From positions 2,423,501 to 2,487,500 of the forward strand of contig NZ_JAWLJU010000002.1 in NCBI RefSeq assembly GCF_037120705.1: 64,000 nt of DNA, written 5' to 3'. This DNA comes from Pseudoalteromonas sp. UG3-2. Its GTDB lineage: Bacteria > Pseudomonadota > Gammaproteobacteria > Enterobacterales > Alteromonadaceae. This document shows positions 14,952-23,038 of this stretch, one piece after another (the stretch's first letter is position 1; each line of letters starts with the position of its first letter). The notes under the pieces are model-generated. The model was given only the letters and a program-made list of their open reading frames with translations, was not told the origin of the DNA and made no database searches. Made by a program: the position numbers and the translations under genes.

Positions 14952-15461
14952 TTAATTGCTCAAGTTGAGCTGCGCTAGTGTATTAGGCTGCTCACCTATT
15001 AAAGTTTGCATCACTGTATTTTGCTCATCCAATAAAATCACTCTGGGGATCCCTTGATTGGCATAGCGACTATAAATAGCACGCTGTTCATCGGCGACAA
15101 AGTAGATGGGCAGTGCCATGGTTTGTTTGAATGCTGCTAAGGTGGCGGCATCTTGTTCACGGCCAATGGCAATAATGGCAAGACTAGGATCTTGTAACAG
15201 TGCGGAGTGTTTTAACTCGTTGAGTAAGCGCTGTGAATCGCTGCACCAAGTGGCGAAGAAGATCACCAGCTTTTTCTGGTGCTGATTTAGTGGCATAACC
15301 TGACCCTCAATGGTCTCTAGCTTGAGGTGCTTGAAGGTGTCTCCAGGCTCTATGTAGGTCTCATAACCAGGCTTTGATGGCGCAGTGGTAGCTGTGGAGT
15401 TACAGGCACTGAGCACAGAGACCATCAGTATTATCAAGCTGGAGTTAAGTAGTGATTTCAT
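14952..15461 (-). CDS. Redoxin/TlpA-like lipoprotein with a CxxS site
   Basis: A 169-residue lipoprotein with thioredoxin fold. The lipobox VLSAC puts the acylated Cys at residue 20. The redox site is FFATWCSDSQ: Cys73 is present but the second Cys of CxxC is Ser76, so it cannot act as a standard dithiol oxidoreductase; it might be a monothiol isomerase-like, peroxidase-like or chaperone protein. The GIPRVILLDEQ block carries the cis-Pro loop. It is the first gene of an operon with DUF2721 and possibly the cytochrome c'. Confidence 0.85.
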   Translation of the reverse strand: MKSLLNSSLIILMVSVLSACNSTATTAPSKPGYETYIEPGDTFKHLKLETIEGQVMPLNQHQKKLVIFFATWCSDSQRLLNELKHSALLQDPSLAIIAIGREQDAATLAAFKQTMALPIYFVADEQRAIYSRYANQGIPRVILLDEQNTVMQTLIGEQPNTLAQLNLSN

Positions 15462-15594
15462 GGCGTATTGTTTTCCTTATGATGGCGCCGACAGGTCGCT
15501 AGCACTTTGCAGTTACGCAGCTATTTCAGTATATTGCCTGACAAATCGACTTTGTTAAAGCGATAAAATAATTGCACCCTAGAGCGCGACTGCT

Positions 15595-16032
15595 ATGACT
15601 CTCTACTTAACTTTGTTTGCCGTGGCGTTAGTGGCTGCGACTTTGTTTCCAGCTTCCTCAGAGCTTATGTTGACCACTTTGGTGGTGCAGCAGCAAGGCC
15701 TGCTATGGGGCTTATGGTTAGCCGCTACCTTAGGCAATCTGTTGGGCAGTTGCATTAATTATTACCTCGGCTTTTTTATTGCCCGCTTTCGAGATAAACG
15801 CTGGTTTCCAGTGTCTGAGGCAAAGTATGATAAGGCGTGTGACTACTTTGCTCGGTATGGCAAGTTTTCTCTGCTGTTCGCGTGGTTGCCCGTTATTGGC
15901 GACCCACTAACGCTGGTTGCCGGCTCTTTGCGTACTTCCTTTGTGTGGTTTTTTACTTTGGTTGCGATTGGCAAGGGGGCACGTTATGCCGTGGTTATCT
16001 ATTTGGCATTACAGATGAGCGAGCACCTGTAA
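15595..16032 (+). CDS. YqaA-family membrane protein (SNARE-associated/VTT domain)
   Basis: A 145-residue inner-membrane protein of the DedA-like VTT superfamily, YqaA subgroup. Conserved features: FPASSELMLTTLV near the N-terminus, GNLLGSCINYYLGFF, and the re-entrant loop FAWLPVIGDPLTLVAGSLR. About four hydrophobic segments. DedA relatives handle lipid or proton movement; YqaA's own role is unproven. Single gene, convergent with folX, 12 nt apart. Confidence 0.9.
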   Translation: MTLYLTLFAVALVAATLFPASSELMLTTLVVQQQGLLWGLWLAATLGNLLGSCINYYLGFFIARFRDKRWFPVSEAKYDKACDYFARYGKFSLLFAWLPVIGDPLTLVAGSLRTSFVWFFTLVAIGKGARYAVVIYLALQMSEHL

Positions 16033-16044
16033 TGCCAAATCTGA

Positions 16045-16407
16045 TCACTCGCGGTGCCAATCTAAGGTGAGTGAGACGGAATCGGCAAACCGCAACGCAT
16101 GCGGCTTGTCTACTGTTACCTTGGCATAGGTGACGTCACGATGACGATGGCACTCAGTTAAAATATCAGCGACCAGTTTCTCAAGCAGCAAGAAATGACC
16201 GTTCTCGACCAGTGCAATCACGGCTTTAGTGACGGTTTTGTAGTTGAGAGCATGCTCAACGTCGTCATGGTTTAAGCATGCGGTATCTGCGGGGTAATGA
16301 ATTTCAATGTTGATAACGACATCTTGTTTCTTTTCGCGCTCTTCGGGGTTAAAACCGATGAAGGTACGTAACCGCAGATTAGTCACTTTAATGATGGCGT
16401 TAGACAT
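16045..16407 (-). CDS. folX: Dihydroneopterin triphosphate 2'-epimerase FolX
   Basis: A 120-residue enzyme of the dihydroneopterin aldolase/epimerase (T-fold) family. NLRLRTFIGFNPEEREKKQDVVINIEI and the FLLLEKLVADI block identify it, and the neighbours (folE, folM) favour FolX over the aldolase FolB. It turns dihydroneopterin triphosphate into the monapterin isomer. The ATG is 3 nt after the folE stop; it is last in folM-folE-folX. Confidence 0.9.
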   Translation of the reverse strand: MSNAIIKVTNLRLRTFIGFNPEEREKKQDVVINIEIHYPADTACLNHDDVEHALNYKTVTKAVIALVENGHFLLLEKLVADILTECHRHRDVTYAKVTVDKPHALRFADSVSLTLDWHRE

Positions 16408-16410
16408 GGC

Positions 16411-16965
16411 TTACCCCTTTACTAGTTGCAAAAACTCATTACGGGTTTTCGGATCGCTACGGAAATTTCCAAGCATCACAGAGGTGCGCATCCTAGAGTT
16501 TTGCTTTTCAACTCCGCGCATCATCATACACATGTGTTTGGCTTCAACGATAACACCTACGCCTTTCGCTCCAGTTACTTCTTCCACTGCCTGAGCGATT
16601 TGATGGGTCAGTTGTTCTTGAATTTGAAAACGGCGAGCAAACATGTCGACGATGCGGGCAAATTTGGATAACCCCAGCACTTTACCATCGGGGATGTAGG
16701 CAATATGACAACGACCAACAAAAGGCAGTAAGTGGTGCTCACACATAGAGTAAAGCTCAATGTCTTGGATTAATACCATATCGTCAGCATCAGAGCTGAA
16801 TACCGCATTATTGGTGATCTCAGTTAACGTTTGGCGGTAGCCTTGGGTCAAATATTCCATGGCTTTTGCCGCGCGTTTTGGCGTATCTAATAATCCTTCT
16901 CTGTCGGCATCTTCACCAACGGCTTCAATGATTGATTTATAACTGTGTTTTAATTTGTCATGCAT
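16411..16965 (-). CDS. folE: GTP cyclohydrolase I FolE
   Basis: A 184-residue homodecameric enzyme that opens GTP to dihydroneopterin triphosphate, first step of pterin and folate synthesis. Zinc ligands are Cys75 and His78 in MCEHHLLPF and Cys146 in [10 protein letters not shown]. Other blocks: [23 protein letters not shown]. It starts 7 nt after folM and ends 3 nt before folX, so the three are one operon devoted to tetrahydromonapterin. Confidence 0.97.
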   Translation of the reverse strand: MHDKLKHSYKSIIEAVGEDADREGLLDTPKRAAKAMEYLTQGYRQTLTEITNNAVFSSDADDMVLIQDIELYSMCEHHLLPFVGRCHIAYIPDGKVLGLSKFARIVDMFARRFQIQEQLTHQIAQAVEEVTGAKGVGVIVEAKHMCMMMRGVEKQNSRMRTSVMLGNFRSDPKTRNEFLQLVKG

Positions 16966-16972
16966 GATGTTT

Positions 16973-17701
16973 CTACCTTAAATGGCGACCGCCGTCGATT
17001 TGTAACGTCCGTCCGGTCATATAGCAGCTGTTGAGGATCATAGCGACACTATTGATCACCTCATCGGTGCCCGGCTCAACCCCCATGATTGACTTTTTCA
17101 ACGTTTTTTCACGATACGCGTCACTGTCATCTGGATTAAAAATTATGAGCGAAGGGGCAATACTGTTTACTTTAATTTTGGGTGCAAATTTAGCAGCAAA
17201 AGAACGAGTTAGGTTGTCTAATGCGGCTTTACTTGCGGCATAAGCAATGTGCTTTGGACTTCCTTTCTCTACAATGTAGTCAGTGATATGGATCACATCT
17301 GTGGTGCTTGGCGTAGCCATGAGCAACTCACTTAAGCCTTGATTTAATAAATAGGGCACTTTTGCGTGTATACGCATCATATTGTCGAATAACGCATCAT
17401 GATCGGGGTTTTTTGCTTCACAATCCCAGCTTGACGCGTTGTGAATAATGGCCCTAAGGCAGTCGGTATGCTGCCTTATTTGAGCGATACACTGAGTCAC
17501 CGCTTGTGGTTCATCGAAGTCAACTTGAAGGCAGATAACGCCTTGCTGTTCGAGTCTTCTAACGACCTCATGTCGGGTGCGGTAAGTAATGATAACAGGT
17601 TGGTTTTGCTCGATAAAATGATTAACCAGCGCCAGACCTATGCGCTGTGCTCCGCCGGTAATCAGAATCGGGGCTGGTGTTAATGCTGTGGTTGAGCTCA
17701 T
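16973..17701 (-). CDS. folM: Dihydromonapterin reductase FolM (SDR family)
   Basis: A 242-residue short-chain dehydrogenase. The NADPH-binding motif is [13 protein letters not shown] (residues 13-25), the catalytic pair is in YAASKAAL, and HNASSWD replaces the usual NNAG, as in FolM/pteridine reductase-like SDRs. It reduces dihydromonapterin to tetrahydromonapterin, a cofactor for phenylalanine hydroxylase. ATG 17701, with AGGGA 8 nt upstream, is preferred over an ATG at 17770 that would add a poor 23-residue extension. First gene of folM-folE-folX. Confidence 0.9.
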   Translation of the reverse strand: MSSTTALTPAPILITGGAQRIGLALVNHFIEQNQPVIITYRTRHEVVRRLEQQGVICLQVDFDEPQAVTQCIAQIRQHTDCLRAIIHNASSWDCEAKNPDHDALFDNMMRIHAKVPYLLNQGLSELLMATPSTTDVIHITDYIVEKGSPKHIAYAASKAALDNLTRSFAAKFAPKIKVNSIAPSLIIFNPDDSDAYREKTLKKSIMGVEPGTDEVINSVAMILNSCYMTGRTLQIDGGRHLR

Positions 17702-17795
17702 GCAGTAAATCCCTGTAGTCGAGTGCTGGCCTAGCGGTTTTTGTCTATACCGTCTTAGGCGGTGATACAACTGGAGTTAGACAGAGGTAAACGCA

Positions 17796-17819
17796 GGGGT
17801 GAGTGGAACTGATCACCCC
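17796..17819 (-). terminator. Stem-loop after nadE
   Basis: GGGGTGA / TCACCCC, a 7-bp perfect stem with a 10-base loop, 8 nt beyond the nadE stop. Only a short T run follows, so termination is plausible but weak. Confidence 0.45.
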
Positions 17820-17827
17820 AAGCGTAA

Positions 17828-18664
17828 TTATTCGTCGTCATACACGGTTGGAATAGCTTGACGCTTATGTTGTGTGCGCTGGTAAATGGCAATTAGTTTG
17901 TCGCTGACGGCGTCGCTTACCGGCTTACCTTCAAGAAAGTCATCAATATTATCGTAGCTAAGACCAAGCGCCTCTTCGTCAGCAAGTCCTGGGCGGTCAC
18001 ACTCTAAGTCTGCTGTTGGTGTCTTTTTCACCAATAGTTCTGGCGCTCCTAGGTGCGCAGCCAGCGCCCTAACTTGACGCTTTGATAAGCCAAACAGAGG
18101 AGCAAGATCGCAGGCGCCATCGCCAAACTTAGTGTAAAAGCCGGTAATATTTTCTGCGCTGTGGTCGGTGCCCACCACTAGCCCTTGGGTCAACCCTGCG
18201 ATTTCGTATTGCGCTACCATACGCTGACGTGCTTTAACGTTTCCTTTGACAAAATCGATACTTGATTGCGCCGGTAAGCTGGTGCCCGAGCCCGTCATGG
18301 CGCTGAGCGCTTGCTCATGCATGGCGTCTGCCGCCGGCTTGATGTTGACACTCAGGCGCCTACTCGGTTGAATAAAGTCCAGTGCCAGTTGTGCTTCATC
18401 TTCATCGGCTTGCGTACCGTAAGGAAGGCGCATCGCAATAAACTGGTAGGTGTTTGCGCCTTGCTCTAAGTTAAGTTCATCCACCGCCAGCTGGCACAAG
18501 CGACCACAGGTTGAAGAGTCAACACCGCCACTGATCCCCAGCACCAACGAAAAGCAACCTGCCCCTTGTAAGCGGGATTTGATAAAAGCCACACGCCTTT
18601 TCACTTCAAATTCTGGGTCGATTACAGGCTGAACTTTCATTTCTGCCATGATTGCTTCACGCAT
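17828..18664 (-). CDS. nadE: Ammonia-dependent NAD+ synthetase NadE
   Basis: A 278-residue enzyme that amidates deamido-NAD+ to NAD+. The PP-loop SGGVDSS is residues 45-51; [44 protein letters not shown] and [10 protein letters not shown] match the short, NH3-dependent NadE of gammaproteobacteria, with no glutaminase domain. GAGGA lies 7 nt before the ATG. Monocistronic, with a hairpin after the stop. Confidence 0.96.
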   Translation of the reverse strand: MREAIMAEMKVQPVIDPEFEVKRRVAFIKSRLQGAGCFSLVLGISGGVDSSTCGRLCQLAVDELNLEQGANTYQFIAMRLPYGTQADEDEAQLALDFIQPSRRLSVNIKPAADAMHEQALSAMTGSGTSLPAQSSIDFVKGNVKARQRMVAQYEIAGLTQGLVVGTDHSAENITGFYTKFGDGACDLAPLFGLSKRQVRALAAHLGAPELLVKKTPTADLECDRPGLADEEALGLSYDNIDDFLEGKPVSDAVSDKLIAIYQRTQHKRQAIPTVYDDE

Positions 18665-18726
18665 GCGGGTTCCTCAATTTTGTCAAAATACACTAAACCT
18701 CTATTATGTTGCTACGGGGTTGGTTT

Positions 18727-19350
18727 TTAAAGCCCTAAATGCTGTTTGATGGTGGCCAATTCTTGTTTTAGTAGTTCAATTTCACGATTGAGCCCCGCAA
18801 GTTCGCTTTCGGCACTGGGTTGAGCAATTTCATCAGGCTGTGGGCTGGTCGCTATATTGCCTGAGAATAAGTGTTGGTAGCGGCTTTCTCGCTTACCGGG
18901 CTCACGCTCCAGTTTAGTGACGTACTCCAGTTGCTGTAACTCGGTTAATGCCTGTTCAACATCAGCAACGGAGTTAAATTCTGCCAAGCGGCCACTGCGC
19001 GTTCTCAGTTCACCGGGTGTTTGCGGACCACGCAACAGTAATAAGCAAATTAATGCGCGCTGTTGTTCGTTCACTTTTAAGTGGCCAAAGTCACTGTTAC
19101 AAAAGCGTTGACTGTATTTATCCACCCGTCCAGATAAAGCTTCATCACAGGTGACCAGGCGCTTTTGTTGCAGCGCATTAAGGGTATCGAGCACCTCGTG
19201 CTGACTCAACTCCATCACGGGTTCTCGGTTGGACTTTTGATTACAGGCATTGGCCAGGCCGTTGAGCGACATTGGGTATTGCTCAGGTGTGGTGACTTGC
19301 TTTTCGATCAAGCTCCCTAGCACGCGTTGTTCTAAGCTACTTAATTGCAT
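18727..19350 (-). CDS. yceH: YceH family protein (DUF480)
   Basis: A 207-residue protein with two tandem winged-helix domains. N-terminal signature SLEQRVLGSLIEKQVTTPEQYPMSLNGLANACNQKSNR and the middle block LLLRGPQTPGELRTRSGRL are diagnostic of DUF480/UPF0502. The C-terminal end (NREIELLKQELATIKQHL) is a coiled coil. It is probably DNA-binding, but the role is unknown. AAGGAG precedes the ATG. Confidence 0.93.
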   Translation of the reverse strand: MQLSSLEQRVLGSLIEKQVTTPEQYPMSLNGLANACNQKSNREPVMELSQHEVLDTLNALQQKRLVTCDEALSGRVDKYSQRFCNSDFGHLKVNEQQRALICLLLLRGPQTPGELRTRSGRLAEFNSVADVEQALTELQQLEYVTKLEREPGKRESRYQHLFSGNIATSPQPDEIAQPSAESELAGLNREIELLKQELATIKQHLGL

Positions 19351-19458
19351 AATTCTCCTTATTGTTATTGCGTTAGGATATGCATCAGCTGCAGACTTGC
19401 AGAGATCACTTAGCGCTATGTAATTAATATAACTGGGTACGTTGTTCAGGCAAAGCTT

Positions 19459-22400
19459 TCATCGCTCATTTTCTTGGTTTTCTGGTAATGCTTCGGGGTT
19501 GATAGCGAGGTTTAGTTTGTGCCACAGATCATCAAAATTAATCGGTTTACTGAGGTAATCGTCCATCCCAGCGTCGAGGCATTTTTCTTTATCACCTTGC
19601 ATGGCATTGGCGGTCAAGGCCAAAATAAAGCTGGATTGGTGTACTTTTCCGGCAACACCACTGCGGATCTGCTGGGCTGCTTGGTAGCCATCCATTACCG
19701 GCATTTGGCAGTCCATCAAAATAACATCGTATTTAACTCTCTGTTTTTGTAAGTGTGTGAGTGCTAACTCACCATTTTCAGCTAAGGTCACCTCTGCCCC
19801 CATTTTTTGCAAAAATGATTGCGCCACCATTTGATTAACTTTGTTATCTTCAACTAACAAGGCAGTAAAGGGCGAGTGCTTTACATCGCGCAGCAGCTGC
19901 TTTGGTTGTGCTTTTTTGGCAGGCTCTGCTTTGTTCACATCGAACAAAGCTAATGCTGCATCTGGTGTGATGGGGTAGTAAATTTTCCGCCATGAGGAAA
20001 GTGAGCTAAGGGGCAGAGGTTCAACCTCGGCTTGGGCGATAGCACAAGTTAACTGCTGTTGCGATAGTTGCGATAGCAGTTTGTCTCGTGTGGCTTCATC
20101 TAATGTTGCGAGTATGTCGGCTGCAACTATCACCACACTGTGTCTGGGCGCAGTTTGTAACTGCTTGAGTAGTTCCTCTATATTTTCAAGCTGAAGCGTG
20201 GCTATGTGCCAAGGGGCCAGTAGCTTACGGTAATCGAGTGGTTCCGAAGTTAAGATAAACAAGCTCGACTCGCTGGCCTTATCAAACGGGGTGATTGCTT
20301 TTGCTTCACTCAGGCGAACGTGAAAGGTAAATGTGCTGCCTGCTCCCTCCTTGCTAAAGGCATGCAAGTCGCCACCCAGTAACGCAGTGAGTTGCTTGGC
20401 GATAGTAAGGCCTAATCCGGTGCCTCCATATTCACGGGTGGTAGATAAATCGGCTTGGGTGAAGGAATCAAAAATTCGCTTGAGCTTATCCTTTTTGATG
20501 CCAATGCCAGTGTCTTCGATGCTACACCACAACTGCGTTTCGCCACCAGAGTTCTCGCTATGGCAGCTCAGCGTGACCAAACCATCTTGGGTAAACTTTA
20601 TGGCGTTACTAAGGAGGTTATTGAGTATCTGCTTGAGGCGGTGCGGATCGGATTTGGCGTGCGATACAGTGACGCCCGAGAGATCAATATGGAGGCGGTT
20701 ATGTTTTTGTCTGGCACTATTGTGAAAGCTTGCCATGACACTACTGAGCAGCTCAATGACATCGAACTCCATTAATTCCACATGGAGTTTTCCCGCTTCG
20801 ATTTTTGAAAAGTCTAAAATATCGTTAATGATGGTCAATAAAGACTGGGCTGAGCTTTGTGCCATGGCCAACTGGTGGCGCTGGTCCTCGTTAACGGTTG
20901 AGTGCATGGCCAGCTCAATCATACCCATTACGCCGTTTAATGGGGTGCGGATTTCGTGACTCATACTGGCAAGAAATTCGGCTTTCATCTTGGTCGATTG
21001 CTCGGCGAGATCTTTGGCTATAATAGCGCGATTTTTAGCATTTTGTTGTGCACGGCTAGAAAACAGGCTGCCTAACATGGCAGCGATGGACTTTATCAAG
21101 CGAATGTCGCTTTGGCCCCACTCTGGAGATGGCAGATCGTACTCTGCACAGAGTAACCCTAATACCTGCCCTTTGTGACTTATAGGACAGCAGATCATCG
21201 CTTTAATATCAAAAGGCTCAAGGTAAGTGGTACTGAGCGCCATGGTGATGGGGTGGCTATCGGCTTGCTCGGCAGTAACAAGCCTGGCATTTTCTATTTC
21301 GCTAAACAAGGCTGGTGCAACCGCTCGGCGCCAAGGTGGGAAATGCTCTAAGTTTTTGCTGCCAGAGTTAGAAAAATACACCGGACAAAACTGACTGGCG
21401 TCGTCGTTCAGCTGCCAAATGCTGATCTTATTGGCAGCAAGGCCATGCTCGCAAGTGCTGGCACACAATGGCAAAGCTTCTTCCAACTGATTGTTCAGTA
21501 ACGCTTCACTGGCACTGAGCTGGGCCAATAGCTCGTTATTTTGGGCGTATTTATCATGTTCGAGCTCCATGATTTTACGCTTGTGGATGTTCTGCACAGA
21601 ACCAAAAATATGGCTGGTACGTTGTCCTCGCCGTTTAGCCAGGCCTTTGATTAACACCCAGACTTCGTGATTATCATAAGTGGACGCAAGCAACTCTTCT
21701 TCAAATGCTTGGCCTGTTTTTATCAAGTTGCGCATCACTTCTTGTAGCTTTTGGCGATGTTCCCCGGGCTTAAAAAAATCGGCTGTGCTCATCCAGCTAG
21801 GTTGAAAATCAGCAGGAACGTGAAAAATGCTGCGGGTAACATCAGACCAAGTAATTTCACGGCTTTCCACATCAACCTCCCAAGCTCCAACTTCAGCGAG
21901 CACTCCCATGTTGGTTAGGGCGGTGGCGTTGCGTTGTAACTGTGACAGCAACCGTGTGATAAAGATAAAGGCACAAATAAAAATAGCGATGAGCGCTAAC
22001 ATGGCTAAACGGAAGGGCCATATTGCCGTACTCGGAGGTTGCCAACCATCCCTTGGCACGGCATAGAGAACCCAAGTGCCTGATGGTACCTTGATTTGAA
22101 ATGACAAAGGCGAAAAAGAGTGGATATTCTGGTTACCATAAAAGTATTCACCATCCAGCCCTTTACCATCAACGCCGCGCATGGCAATGAGGTAGTCACT
22201 TTCCAAGTTTCTCAGCTCAGTCTTTCGATACAAGCTATCAATATCAAGTACCACGGAAAGCAAGCCCCAAAAACCCTGTTTAGCATCAAACACTGGAACG
22301 CGTGCAATTAGACCGGTTCCTCCTTGAAGTAGCTCCAAGGGGCCGGCCATAACGATACGGCGCTCTTGTCGCGCTCTTATGGCACCATACTTTTGCACCG

Positions 22401-22803
22401 GGTGAGTTTGGTAATCGAGCCCCAATGCGGCTTCATTTCCCGCTAAAGGGTAGATGTAACTTAACTTCATGTCTGGAGCCGCGCCAATATTGCGCAGGAT
22501 TTCACTGCTGTTAAACAGTGGCTTTGCAAGCTGTTCAAAGCGTTGTTGTGATAGCGTGGCTTCTCCTGATAACGCCACGCCTAGGCCCCTAACCAGTTGA
22601 ATGTTTTCAGCCAATAAGCCTTCCATTCGAGTGCGGTAAACGTTGACCTCTTCGGTTGAGTGACTCTTTTCAGTGGCAATAAGGCGGCGATAATTTACTT
22701 GGTCTACATACCAAGCCACAGCAATGACTATCACCAGTAATAGCCAAAAGCTGTACTTTATATAGCGAAATTTTTGTGGAGATTTTGAGAGCTCAATCGT
22801 CAT
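19459..22803 (-). CDS. CHASE-PAS-GAF hybrid sensor histidine kinase
   Basis: A 1114-residue membrane hybrid kinase. Order: TM1 (about residues 17-34), periplasmic CHASE domain (about 60-250, with YIYPLAGNEAALGLDY and VMAGPLELLQGG), TM2 (about 262-282), PAS (about 300-410), GAF (about 440-580), HisKA with phospho-acceptor His616 in [12 protein letters not shown], HATPase (NLLSNAIKF, DTGIGI, GGTGLGL), a degenerate middle receiver-like stretch, and a C-terminal receiver with phospho-acceptor Asp1031 in LMDCQMPVMDG. There is no C-terminal Hpt, so a separate Hpt protein would be needed for relay. No cognate regulator is adjacent. Confidence 0.95.
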   Translation of the reverse strand: MTIELSKSPQKFRYIKYSFWLLLVIVIAVAWYVDQVNYRRLIATEKSHSTEEVNVYRTRMEGLLAENIQLVRGLGVALSGEATLSQQRFEQLAKPLFNSSEILRNIGAAPDMKLSYIYPLAGNEAALGLDYQTHPVQKYGAIRARQERRIVMAGPLELLQGGTGLIARVPVFDAKQGFWGLLSVVLDIDSLYRKTELRNLESDYLIAMRGVDGKGLDGEYFYGNQNIHSFSPLSFQIKVPSGTWVLYAVPRDGWQPPSTAIWPFRLAMLALIAIFICAFIFITRLLSQLQRNATALTNMGVLAEVGAWEVDVESREITWSDVTRSIFHVPADFQPSWMSTADFFKPGEHRQKLQEVMRNLIKTGQAFEEELLASTYDNHEVWVLIKGLAKRRGQRTSHIFGSVQNIHKRKIMELEHDKYAQNNELLAQLSASEALLNNQLEEALPLCASTCEHGLAANKISIWQLNDDASQFCPVYFSNSGSKNLEHFPPWRRAVAPALFSEIENARLVTAEQADSHPITMALSTTYLEPFDIKAMICCPISHKGQVLGLLCAEYDLPSPEWGQSDIRLIKSIAAMLGSLFSSRAQQNAKNRAIIAKDLAEQSTKMKAEFLASMSHEIRTPLNGVMGMIELAMHSTVNEDQRHQLAMAQSSAQSLLTIINDILDFSKIEAGKLHVELMEFDVIELLSSVMASFHNSARQKHNRLHIDLSGVTVSHAKSDPHRLKQILNNLLSNAIKFTQDGLVTLSCHSENSGGETQLWCSIEDTGIGIKKDKLKRIFDSFTQADLSTTREYGGTGLGLTIAKQLTALLGGDLHAFSKEGAGSTFTFHVRLSEAKAITPFDKASESSLFILTSEPLDYRKLLAPWHIATLQLENIEELLKQLQTAPRHSVVIVAADILATLDEATRDKLLSQLSQQQLTCAIAQAEVEPLPLSSLSSWRKIYYPITPDAALALFDVNKAEPAKKAQPKQLLRDVKHSPFTALLVEDNKVNQMVAQSFLQKMGAEVTLAENGELALTHLQKQRVKYDVILMDCQMPVMDGYQAAQQIRSGVAGKVHQSSFILALTANAMQGDKEKCLDAGMDDYLSKPINFDDLWHKLNLAINPEALPENQENER

Positions 22804-23038
22804 GATATCGAGTTAAGGTCGTAGATGACTTAACTATAGTTCAGACCTTGGCAAGGCAACAAAAAACTTTACATAGAATTGTCTGTAGTGATGAAAAAGC
22901 GAAGCAGATGAGAGCACCATATGGTCAGGGTTAACGCCCCTGTTTAGTCTGTTGGTAATGGTTTATTTGTCATAGTCATGCTATATCTTGAGCACATAAT
23001 AATAACAAACTGCTCACGCTGATATAAAAGGGAACGCA

